From VXMO01 sp965205915 (lineage in GTDB: Bacteria > Chloroflexota > Dehalococcoidia > UBA6926): DNA of 64,000 bases. The translations under genes and the position numbers were made by a program. The stretch is taken from positions 806,001-870,000 of the forward strand of contig OZ242191.1 of NCBI GenBank assembly GCA_965205915.1, in the 5' to 3' direction. Shown piece by piece: positions 42,623 through 51,757 of this stretch (its first letter is position 1; each line of letters begins with the position of its first letter). The notes beneath the pieces are model-generated. The model had not been told where the DNA came from, made no database searches, and saw nothing but the letters and a program-made list of their open reading frames with translations.

Positions 42623-44692
42623 ATGGCTGTTGCCGCGTCCCTGAGCGCCGGGCTGTTGGCGCTTATCTTTTCAGGAGTTCTGACGTACCGCGTGATGCAG
42701 GTGGACCAGGGAAACGAGACGATGCGCCGCATCGCGGTCGCGATTCAAGAGGGCTCGATGGCGTTCCTGCGCCGCGAATACACCTACCTCGCTGTATTCG
42801 TCCTTGTCGTGGCGATTGTCGTCGCCGTCCTTGTTGAGCCGCGCACCGCGATTGCCTACCTGCTCGGCGCGCTGGTTTCAGCCGCCACGGGGGCGTTGGG
42901 AATGCTGGTTGCAACGCGGGCCAACGTGCGAACGGCAGCCGCCGCCATCATAGGACTCAACCCGGCGCTCCGTGTCGCATTCTCTAGCGGCGCGGTGATG
43001 GGCATGTCCGTGGTCGGGCTCGGACTCCTCGGCGTCGGCCTCGTGTATGTGGTTTATTCCAACATCTATTCGGACATCGATGCCGCTGAAATCATGAAGT
43101 GGGTGGCCGGATTCAGCTTCGGCGCGTCATCCATCGCGCTGTTCGCGCGTGTTGGCGGCGGTATTTATACGAAGGCGGCTGACGTTGGCGCGGACCTCGT
43201 CGGCAAGGTTGAGCAGGGCATCCCGGAGGATGATCCGCGCAACCCTGCCACGATCGCGGACAACGTCGGCGACAACGTTGGCGATGTGGCCGGCATGGGC
43301 GCGGATCTGTTTGAGTCCTATGTGGGCTCAATCATCGCCGCAATGGCCATCGCGGCGACAGCCTACGCCATCGCGGACTACGATGCCTCCTTTATGATTC
43401 TGCCGATGACCATTGCTGGGGCGGGCATCATAAGTTCCATCATCGGCACGTTCCTCGTTCGCTCCGGCGAGCAGGCATCCTTTGGCAGCTTGCTTTGGTC
43501 GATACGACGTGGCATCTTTGCCGCCGCAATCCTCGTTGCGATATCAACTTTCGCCGTCGTCAACGTCCTTGAGTTCACTGACGTAGAGGTCGGCGGAAAT
43601 ACCATTGCTGCGGGGGATGTTGGACTGCGGCTATTCGGCGCGGTGCTCGTCGGCCTCATTGGCGGTGTCGTCATCGGCCTCATCACGGAGTACTACACGT
43701 CCTACGACTACAGCCCAACGAAGAAGATTTCCCAATCCGGCGAGACCGGCCCTGCCACGGTGATCATCACCGGCTTTGCGACGGCGATGCAGAGCACAGT
43801 CGTGCCGGTGCTGGTCGTTGCCGCGGCCATCTGGATCTCATTTGAGCTCTTCGAGTTCTATGGCGTCGCAATCGCTGCCGTGGGAATGCTGTCCACGCTG
43901 GGCATAACACTCGCGACGGACGCCTACGGCCCCGTTGCGGACAACGCGGGCGGCATCGCTGAGCAGGCGCACCTTGATACCGAGGTGCGGGAACGCACGG
44001 ACGCGCTCGACTCCTTGGGTAACACGACTGCCGCGACTGGCAAGGGCTTTGCCATCGGCTCTGCGGCGCTCACGGCGCTGGCGCTGATGGCCGCGTACGC
44101 GCAGGCCGTCGATCTCAGCATTATTAGCCTTTTGGACTCAAAGACGCTTGTCGGGTTGTTTGTCGGCGCGATGTTGCCCTTCCTGTTCTCCGCATTCACG
44201 ATGGCCGCCGTTGGCCGTGCCGCGAACGCGATGGTCAACGAGGTGCGGCGTCAGTTCAGGGAGATTCCCGGCATCATGGAAGGCACGGCTGAGCCGGAAT
44301 ACGCCAAGTGCGTGGACATCAGCACCCGCGGCGCGCTGCGGGAGATGGTTCTCCCCGGCATTCTGGCCGTGGTAGCGCCGGTTCTCGTGGGCGTATTCCT
44401 GGGCAAGGAGGCGCTTGGTGGCCTGCTGATTGGCTCCATCGCAGCCGGATTCATGCTCGCCGTCACGATGGCGAATGCGGGCGGCGCGTGGGACAATGCC
44501 AAGAAGTATGTCGAGACGGGCAACTTTGGCGGCAAGGGCACGCCGCACCATGAGGCGACCGTTGTCGGTGACACCGTAGGCGATCCCTTCAAGGACACCA
44601 GCGGACCGTCCCTCAACATCCTGCTCAAGCTGATGTCGATCGTGGCTCTCGTCTTTGCCCCGTTGTTCCTTGAATTCGGCCCAATCCTGTAA
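42623..44692 (+). CDS. hppA: Membrane-bound ion-translocating pyrophosphatase
   Basis: The protein has 689 residues with about 16 membrane helices. The pyrophosphate-binding motifs DVGADLVGKVE, DDPRNPATIADNVGDNVGD and the late VGDTVGDPFKDTSGPSLN are intact. At the K+-dependence position the sequence is GNTTAATGKGFAIG with Ala where K+-independent enzymes have Lys, so a K+-dependent type is expected. The enzyme couples PPi hydrolysis to H+ or Na+ pumping; the ion cannot be decided. GGAGG lies about 14 nt before ATG 42623, rather far. Confidence 0.96.
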   Translation: MAVAASLSAGLLALIFSGVLTYRVMQVDQGNETMRRIAVAIQEGSMAFLRREYTYLAVFVLVVAIVVAVLVEPRTAIAYLLGALVSAATGALGMLVATRANVRTAAAAIIGLNPALRVAFSSGAVMGMSVVGLGLLGVGLVYVVYSNIYSDIDAAEIMKWVAGFSFGASSIALFARVGGGIYTKAADVGADLVGKVEQGIPEDDPRNPATIADNVGDNVGDVAGMGADLFESYVGSIIAAMAIAATAYAIADYDASFMILPMTIAGAGIISSIIGTFLVRSGEQASFGSLLWSIRRGIFAAAILVAISTFAVVNVLEFTDVEVGGNTIAAGDVGLRLFGAVLVGLIGGVVIGLITEYYTSYDYSPTKKISQSGETGPATVIITGFATAMQSTVVPVLVVAAAIWISFELFEFYGVAIAAVGMLSTLGITLATDAYGPVADNAGGIAEQAHLDTEVRERTDALDSLGNTTAATGKGFAIGSAALTALALMAAYAQAVDLSIISLLDSKTLVGLFVGAMLPFLFSAFTMAAVGRAANAMVNEVRRQFREIPGIMEGTAEPEYAKCVDISTRGALREMVLPGILAVVAPVLVGVFLGKEALGGLLIGSIAAGFMLAVTMANAGGAWDNAKKYVETGNFGGKGTPHHEATVVGDTVGDPFKDTSGPSLNILLKLMSIVALVFAPLFLEFGPIL

Positions 44693-44721
44693 GGCGCCAC
44701 AAAGTCAGATTCGATTGCGGA

Positions 44722-44749
44722 GGGGCGGAACGCTGTTGCGTTCCGCCCC
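44722..44749 (+). terminator. Strong hairpin after hppA
   Basis: Perfect 12-bp arms GGGGCGGAACGC (44722-44733) and its complement (44738-44749) with loop TGTT follow the hppA stop by about 30 bp. There is no T run, so termination may be inefficient or factor-assisted. Confidence 0.7.
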
Positions 44750-44806
44750 CGCGTATACTTGGCGGTAGACTTAGACCCAATCAATGGTGTTGAGCGGGAG
44801 TTGCGC

Positions 44807-45124
44807 GTGACAGACGCCAAGAAGAGGGAACGGACGCCGGAAGAAATCGTGAGGCGTCTGCCTCGACTGTCCGCCGAAGAAACCGCCCGTCGCGGCAGGG
44901 ATATCTATCGGCGGGATATCCGCCATCAGGTCATTGATGACCATGTCGGCAAGATCGTCACGATCGACATTGAAAGCGGCCAGTGGGCCCTCGGTGACAA
45001 CGACCTTGAATCAAACCAGAAGCTGAGAGCCACGTGCCCGGAGGCCACGGAACTCTGGGCGGAGCGCGTTGGTTACGTTGCCGTGGGCAGCATCGGCGGC
45101 GGCTTCCCAAAGCGCGACAAATGA
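44807..45124 (+). CDS. Small protein preceding an aspartic-protease-like gene
   Basis: The protein has 105 residues from GTG 44807, with GGGAG 6 nt upstream. The N-terminus is basic and charged (TDAKKRERTPEEIVRRLPRL); the C-terminus reads VGKIVTIDIESGQWALGDN and ELWAERVGYVAVGSIGGG. Proteins of this form commonly lie directly before clan AA aspartic protease-like genes in many bacteria, and the present pair overlaps by 4 bp (ATGA), so they are co-translated. The role of such pairs is not established; a toxin-antitoxin-like function has been suggested by their layout only. Nothing enzymatic is visible. Confidence 0.75.
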   Translation: MTDAKKRERTPEEIVRRLPRLSAEETARRGRDIYRRDIRHQVIDDHVGKIVTIDIESGQWALGDNDLESNQKLRATCPEATELWAERVGYVAVGSIGGGFPKRDK

Positions 45125-45499
45125 TTGAAGGCCGCGTCAATTCAGACAACGAGGCTAAAGTTTTCCTCGACATACGCGTTCCGACAGGGAGTGTTCGCGC
45201 AATAGAGGCCGTCATCGATACTGGCTTCACTGAATATTTGACTTTGCCGCAAGCTCTAATCTCATTGTTTAGAATGCCGTACGCTGATAGGAGGGTTCTT
45301 ATTCTCGCGGATGGCAATTCGAAAGCCTTCGACGTTTATCATGCGCCTCTGGTATGGGACGGCGAACTGAAAGTTGTTCCCGCCTATGCCGCTAACGCAA
45401 AGCCTCTCGTAGGCATGCGGCTCCTCGAGGGGTATAAGCCTTCACATGGACATCATCGATGGCGGCAGCGTCATAATCGAGTCGCTTGCCCGGGTATAG
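45121..45499 (+). pseudogene. Clan AA aspartic protease-like protein with a frameshift
   Basis: ATG 45121 starts MIEGRVNSDNEAKVFLDI, then the catalytic-type AVIDTGFTEYLTLP (D-T-G) and LVGMRLLEGY. At about 45437 one extra base (TATA before AGCC) shifts the frame. The correct continuation SLHMDIIDGG, then SVIIESLARV, ends at TAG 45497-45499 in the next frame. Without the shift the gene would have about 125 residues, the family's normal length. As read, the frame runs into gatB to 45582 with an unrelated tail. A recent mutation or a base-call error are both possible. Confidence 0.75.
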
Positions 45500-45547
45500 C
45501 GCTCACCTCTCTATGTACGGCCCCCTCTCGTCTACAATGGATAGACC

Positions 45548-47071
45548 ATGACTGCCACTACTCAAACCGAACTTGCGCTTGAGCCCGTCATTGGGCTTGA
45601 GGTGCATGCCCAGTTGCTCACCAAGAGCAAGATGTTCTGCGCCTGCGCGACGGACTACACGGGCTCTGAGCCCAACACACGACTCTGCCCGGTCTGCATG
45701 GGCCTCCCCGGCACGCTGCCCGTCATCAATAGGCAGGCTGTTGCATTGACCATCATGACGGCGCTCGCGCTGAATTGTGAAATTGCCGAGGATACGAAGT
45801 TCGATCGTAAGAACTACCCCTACCCTGACCTCATGAAGGGCTACCAGATCTCGCAGTTCGATCTGCCGCTCACGCGCAACGGCTGGCTGGAGATCGAAAA
45901 CGAGGAGGGTGAAACGCGGCGCATCGGCGTTACGCGCGTCCACCTTGAAGAGGACACAGCCCGCCTCACACATCGCGTCGATGTCACCGGCGAAACGTAT
46001 TCGCTGGTGGATATTAACCGATCCGGCGTGCCACTCATGGAAGTCGTTGGCGAGCCTGACCTGCGTTCCCCGGAGGAAGCGCGTCTCTACTTGACCAAAC
46101 TCCGTTCCATCTTTCAGTACCTGGGCGTCTCGAACGGCAACATGGAGGAGGGCAGTTTCCGCTGCGATGCCAACATCTCAATGCGGCGGCCGGGTGATCC
46201 CCTGCCCAACTGGAAGGTCGAAGTCAAAAACATGAACTCCTTCCGTGCGGTCTTTCGCGCGCTGGAGTTCGAGTTGGAGCGGCAGACAGGCCTTATCCGG
46301 CGGGGGGAGCGCATCCCCCAGGAAACGCGGGGCTGGTCGGAAGAAGCGGGCGCAACGCTCTCCCAACGCTCCAAGGAATACGCGCAGGATTATCGCTATT
46401 TCCCGGAGCCGGACCTTCCACCCCTGGTCATCAGCAGGGAATTGGTCGACGAGATTCGGCAATCATTGCCGGAGTTGCCGGACGCGCGACGCAGTCGGTT
46501 TGCACAGGTCTACGGCCTCTCCATCTATGATGCCGGGCTGATCACGGCGAGTCGCGCGACTGCCGACTACTTTGAGGAGGCGCTGGCAGCGTCGCCGCAG
46601 CGGAACAGTGACGCGACGCAGGCGCGGGCGAAAGCCGTCGCGAACTGGATCATTGGTGATCTGACGCACCTGCTGAGCGAGGCGAATTCAGACATAGCCG
46701 ACTCCCCTATCCCCGCCCCTGCCCTCGCGCAGATGCTCGACCTTATGGACAACGGCGCCATCAGCGTCCGTATGGCCAAGGAAGTCTTCCCGGAGATGTT
46801 CGGCACGGGCAGGAGTGTAGCCGCAATCGTTGAGGAGAAGGGGCTGACCCAGATCAACGACCAGGACGCCCTCACTGCCGCCGTTCGCGACGCCATCGAC
46901 GCAAACCCCAAGGCCGTGGCAGATTTTCAGAACGGCAAGCAGAACGCCGTCGGCTTTCTTGTCGGTCAGGTTATGCGAGCGACCCGTGGGCAGGCGAATC
47001 CACAGGTCGCAAATCAGTTGGTCGCCGAGCAACTTGCGGCGCTTGCCACTGTCGTCAATGATGCACAATAG
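45548..47071 (+). CDS. gatB: Aspartyl/glutamyl-tRNA amidotransferase subunit B
   Basis: The protein has 507 residues. GLEVHAQLLTKSKMFCAC, CPVCMGLPGTLPVIN, DRKNYPYPDLMKGYQISQ and RIGVTRVHLEEDTA are the GatB cradle signatures; CAC and CPVC are the zinc-binding cysteines. The C-terminal Yqey-like tail has AVGFLVGQVMRATRGQANP. GatB kinases-amidates Glu-tRNAGln or Asp-tRNAAsn together with GatA and GatC, which are not in this window. The upstream frameshifted protease-like frame overlaps its 5' end. Confidence 0.97.
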   Translation: MTATTQTELALEPVIGLEVHAQLLTKSKMFCACATDYTGSEPNTRLCPVCMGLPGTLPVINRQAVALTIMTALALNCEIAEDTKFDRKNYPYPDLMKGYQISQFDLPLTRNGWLEIENEEGETRRIGVTRVHLEEDTARLTHRVDVTGETYSLVDINRSGVPLMEVVGEPDLRSPEEARLYLTKLRSIFQYLGVSNGNMEEGSFRCDANISMRRPGDPLPNWKVEVKNMNSFRAVFRALEFELERQTGLIRRGERIPQETRGWSEEAGATLSQRSKEYAQDYRYFPEPDLPPLVISRELVDEIRQSLPELPDARRSRFAQVYGLSIYDAGLITASRATADYFEEALAASPQRNSDATQARAKAVANWIIGDLTHLLSEANSDIADSPIPAPALAQMLDLMDNGAISVRMAKEVFPEMFGTGRSVAAIVEEKGLTQINDQDALTAAVRDAIDANPKAVADFQNGKQNAVGFLVGQVMRATRGQANPQVANQLVAEQLAALATVVNDAQ

Positions 47072-47116
47072 ATGGAGCGAGCTAGTCGGCTCCGAAACTG
47101 AAACGGAACAGAATCA

Positions 47117-47341
47117 ATGATCACCATCATCATTCATGTCCTGCAGCTACTGGTCGCGGTGCTGCTTATCGCCGCGATCCTGCTACAGGTGCGAACGCAG
47201 GACCTGGGCGGCGTGTTCGGCGCGGGCGCGTCCGTGTTTCGCGCTCGGCGAGGCTTTGAGAAGACGCTCTTTCAGGCGACGATCGGCCTGTCCGTCATCT
47301 TCGTTGTTTTGGCGATGGCCAGTTCCCGCTTCACCGGCTAG
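47117..47341 (+). CDS. secG: Protein translocase subunit SecG
   Basis: The protein has 74 residues with two membrane helices (IIIHVLQLLVAVLLIAAILL and ATIGLSVIFVVLAMASS) separated by the conserved loop QVRTQDLGGVFGAGASVF. This is the small SecYEG subunit that eases preprotein movement. It follows gatB by 45 bp on the same strand. Confidence 0.93.
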   Translation: MITIIIHVLQLLVAVLLIAAILLQVRTQDLGGVFGAGASVFRARRGFEKTLFQATIGLSVIFVVLAMASSRFTG

Positions 47342-47404
47342 GAAGCCAACGCGCTTGGGGCCAGTTCGATAGGAACTGCTCGGCGGTACGGCAAGAATTT
47401 TCGT

Positions 47405-47716
47405 CTAATCCAGATCGAATTGGGACATGTCGACCGGCTCCAGCAAGCGCTCGATAGACCCCTCGTCAATCTTTTCTTGGGCAAGTCGGAGATCGTATTG
47501 CCTCTGGAGATTCAGCCAGTATTCAGGTGTCATGCAGAACGCGTAGCCGAGGCGCACAGCGGTTTCGGCAGTGATTGACCGCTCGCCGCCAATGATGCCG
47601 CTAACCTGCGCCGGCGTCACCCCGATGGCCTTCGCAAGCTTGTGTGCCGTTAGGCCATTCTCGCTCAGTATCTCTGCCAGATGCTCACCCGGATGGATGG
47701 GGGGCCTGATCTTCAT
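47405..47716 (-). CDS. higA: HigA-type antitoxin
   Basis: The protein has 103 residues. IHPGEHLAEILSENGLTAHK, then VTPAQVSGIIGGERSITAET, is the XRE domain of the HigA/VapI type, where IHPGEHL is diagnostic. MTPEYWLNLQRQYDLRLA follows. The antitoxin neutralises HigB and represses the operon. It lies 35 bp downstream of the toxin gene, the usual higBA order. Confidence 0.92.
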   Translation of the reverse strand: MKIRPPIHPGEHLAEILSENGLTAHKLAKAIGVTPAQVSGIIGGERSITAETAVRLGYAFCMTPEYWLNLQRQYDLRLAQEKIDEGSIERLLEPVDMSQFDLD

Positions 47717-47751
47717 TCGTCATCCTCCTAGCGTGAATTGTGATACCCCAC

Positions 47752-48033
47752 CTAATGATAATCAACCACTTCCACGTCATATGCGCCCAAGCGGCTATCC
47801 CACGTGAAACACACGCGCCAGCGTTGGTTGATCCTTACGCTCCATTGGCCGGCCCGATTGCCTCTCAGTCGCTCAAGTCGGTCGCCACGTATTCTCGCCA
47901 AGTCGCGAAGATCTTGTGCCGCGAGGACGCGATTCAGTTTTTCCTCCGCACGCGACTGAATTTCGGGCGGAACCGACCGCACGTCCATCCCAAGGGCCAA
48001 TTGTTCAGTGAGCCTGTTCTTGAAGCGATTCAT
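47752..48033 (-). CDS. higB: HigB/RelE-type toxin
   Basis: The protein has 93 residues. The C-terminal core LARIRGDRLERLRGNRAGQW, then SVRINQRWRVCFTW and AYDVEVVDYH, is the RelE/HigB ribosome-dependent mRNA interferase fold; the Arg, Trp and the final D-Y-H are typical. The N-terminus (MNRFKNRLTEQLALG) is less regular. It pairs with the antitoxin gene downstream. Confidence 0.9.
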   Translation of the reverse strand: MNRFKNRLTEQLALGMDVRSVPPEIQSRAEEKLNRVLAAQDLRDLARIRGDRLERLRGNRAGQWSVRINQRWRVCFTWDSRLGAYDVEVVDYH

Positions 48034-48139
48034 ATGAGTAAAGCGTTACCGAGGCCAGTCTATGCTTTTGGCCGCGTGGCCCCACCCGCTCCGACTAAAT
48101 CTCAGGCTACCAAGTGGGGGCGTCGGGTGGCGCCCTACT

Positions 48140-48346
48140 TCAGCAGCAGCTGAGGCCGCTGATGCTCTTGAGGTGGAGGGTGCGGGCCTTGGGTGAGGCG
48201 GCGGCGGGCAACTCGGTCGTCACGGCGACGAATTCGATTGGCTGGTCTGCGCACGCGCAGGCGCCCTCGCAGCTACACGCATCGGCAAGCTCCCTGCCGT
48301 TTGCGCCCAGTCGGATTAGTCCTTCAAGCTGCGTCGTAACCGCCAT
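48140..48346 (-). CDS. Small cysteine-rich protein, unknown function
   Basis: The protein has 68 residues. ATG 48346 is preceded by GGGAG at 7-8 nt, a good ribosome-binding site. The peptide starts MAVTTQLEGLIRLGANGREL, has a cysteine cluster ACSCEGACACADQ in the middle and ends SISGLSCC. Six or more Cys in 68 residues suggest metal binding, disulfides or a modified peptide. No modifying enzyme is nearby. The family is not recognised. Confidence 0.45.
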   Translation of the reverse strand: MAVTTQLEGLIRLGANGRELADACSCEGACACADQPIEFVAVTTELPAAASPKARTLHLKSISGLSCC

Positions 48347-48450
48347 CGCTGCGCTCCCATCTATCCGTGGCTCAAAACGTAGATCACAAGTAGCTACGAT
48401 CAGTATGCCACGACCTCGTGCGGCTGACGGTACGAGGCCTTAGAACCCGC

Positions 48451-48948
48451 CTAGGCGCCAGGCAATCGGCCTGCGCCGCGCTGGTTGTGATTCGAGCGAT
48501 CCTCAATGACGTCGTTGACCTCAAGCGCATGGGCAGCCAGTCGTAACGCCGCCTCGCCGGCGGTCAGTGATCCGCCCTCCTCAGCCGGTTTAACGTGGAT
48601 GAAGAAGTCATCACCCATCTCCGGCGAAGGGAACTGATCGGGCCAGAAGAAGGTAAAACCTGACTGACGGGCTGTCTGTTGATCAAGGGGCCTGTCCCCG
48701 ACATGCCAATACGTGCTGAGATCCGGATACCGCTCCTTGAGTGTCGGCATGTGGTGCTTGAGAATCACGAAGTCAGGCTCAAGACCGTAACCGTTCCACA
48801 TGAGCGTCTGCGAACTCTCCGGGCGATCCGACGCGCTGCCAACGATCGCGCCCTTTGAACGAAAGTATTCGACGTGCTCCCGTGTCAGGATGCCATTTGG
48901 ATCACCGAACTCCATCGTTCCGTCAATATCAAACGTGATTAGCCACAC
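48451..48948 (-). CDS. HAD-like hydrolase
   Basis: The protein has 165 residues. ITFDIDGTMEFGD supplies the HAD motif I DxDGT; GSASDRPES is the likely motif II region, KHHMPTLKERYPDLSTYW and HVGDRPLDQQTARQSGF give motifs III-IV (GDR..D). No cap domain is evident, so substrate may be protein or a small molecule. It stands alone between higBA and cysS. Confidence 0.85.
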   Translation of the reverse strand: MWLITFDIDGTMEFGDPNGILTREHVEYFRSKGAIVGSASDRPESSQTLMWNGYGLEPDFVILKHHMPTLKERYPDLSTYWHVGDRPLDQQTARQSGFTFFWPDQFPSPEMGDDFFIHVKPAEEGGSLTAGEAALRLAAHALEVNDVIEDRSNHNQRGAGRLPGA

Positions 48949-49110
48949 GGCAATAACAACTCCCCAGAAAAAGAGTGGGTGGTTCCGCTACTGTACGTTC
49001 CAGCTACGTTTTGCGTCAAGACGCGGCGGTCGTCTTCAAATATTCGGTTATTCGTATTCACAAATCGCTCTGAGCAGCGGTGAATGAGCCTTACCGTACA
49101 CAATTACCTG

Positions 49111-50537
<1,427 letters not shown>

Positions 50538-50538
<1 letters not shown>

Positions 50539-51035
50539 CAGGCCTCTGCCTCTAGCGCAACGATGACGTGCGCGGCAATCACATCCGCGCCACTCGCCGC
50601 GCTGCCCAAAGGCAGCCCTTCAAGGGTCTTAAATTTCAGGTTCAGCTTGTCTGGTTCCACATGAAGACTCATGGCAAGAGATTTGATCATGGCGTCACGG
50701 TAAGGGCCAAGGCGGGGCGCATCCGCATAGAGCGTAGCATCGGCATTTCCCAGCCGCAATTGACGCTCCTCCACCATGGCCGCCACGCCACGCAGCAAAT
50801 CCATACTGTCCGCGTCCTTGTACGCCGGATCAGTACTTGGAAAATGCTGGCCGATGTCACCAAGCCCCGCCGCGCCAAGCAGCGCATCCGTCAATGCATG
50901 GGCAAGCGCATCGCCGTCCGAGTGGCCAAGCAGGCCGCGATCGTGCTCAATCCTGACGCCGCCAAGAATCAACGTCCTGCCTTCCACGAGCGCGTGGCTA
51001 TCGAACCCGAGTCCGACGCGCATTGCCGCCATCAC
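50538..51035 (-). CDS. ispF: 2-C-methyl-D-erythritol 2,4-cyclodiphosphate synthase
   Basis: The protein has 165 residues from GTG 51035 (overlapping ispD as GTGA). VGLGFDSHAL has the metal-binding D-x-H, and LLGHSDGDALAHALTDALLG the second His. LGDIGQHFPSTDPAYKDADS is standard. The late segment KFKTLEGLPLGSAASGADVI differs from the usual KATT.E.LGF.GR.EGI, which carries the catalytic Thr. Fifth step of the non-mevalonate isoprenoid pathway. The variation is worth noting but the rest is well kept. Confidence 0.93.
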
Positions 51036-51757
51036 CGCGTTCCACTGAGGTCATCAGCGGACACGACGCCACGGCGATTAAGCACGGCCTTCGCGAACGC
51101 CACATCAATAGGCGTGGTGACCTTGAGGTTGGACGGATCGCCTTCAAAGATGTGGACAGGCCACCCAAGCGCCTCGAAAAGACTTGCATCGTCCAGCAGC
51201 AGGTCGGCCGGCGCTTCTTTGTGCGCCCGTTTCAGCATGTCCGTCGAAAATGCTTGCGGCGTTTGCGCGGCGTAGAGCGTCGCCCTGTCCGGTGTTCGGA
51301 CAATCAGGCCGCCCTGCCCCGCTTCCTTAATGGTGTCCTGCACGGGCACTGCGGGGATGGCTGCTCCGTGCTCTCGCGCCGCCTCAACGCCCCGCGCAAT
51401 AAGCTCCGGCGTAACACAAGGGCGCGCGCCGTCATGCACAAGAGTGATTTCGTTCTCCGGCGCGGCGTTCAGACCGGCGAGGACGGACGCGCGTCGGGTC
51501 GCCCCTCCCGCGCGTACTGCCGCAACCTTGCACAGTCCCATTGATGCCACGAGGGATTCGCCTTTTCCTACGGATTCGGGCGCGACAACAAGGACAATGT
51601 GGTCGAGTTCAGGCGCATCTTCCATTGCGCGGAGCGAATAGGAGACCATCACACGGCCGAGTAGCGGCGCGAATGCCTTTTCCACTCCCCCCATGCGCTC
51701 GCCGGAGCCTGCGGCGACGATGATGCCAACGGTCGGCCGGTGCGATGTGCCGGTCAT
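51032..51757 (-). CDS. ispD: 2-C-methyl-D-erythritol 4-phosphate cytidylyltransferase
   Basis: The protein has 241 residues. VGIIVAAGSGERMGG is the CTP-binding loop with its Arg; VHDGARPCV, PVQDTIKEA and TPQAFSTDML are diagnostic. It transfers CMP to MEP, third step of the non-mevalonate pathway, two steps before IspF. Its ends overlap leuS (1 bp) and ispF (4 bp), giving tight coupling. Confidence 0.96.
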   Translation of the reverse strand: MTGTSHRPTVGIIVAAGSGERMGGVEKAFAPLLGRVMVSYSLRAMEDAPELDHIVLVVAPESVGKGESLVASMGLCKVAAVRAGGATRRASVLAGLNAAPENEITLVHDGARPCVTPELIARGVEAAREHGAAIPAVPVQDTIKEAGQGGLIVRTPDRATLYAAQTPQAFSTDMLKRAHKEAPADLLLDDASLFEALGWPVHIFEGDPSNLKVTTPIDVAFAKAVLNRRGVVSADDLSGTR

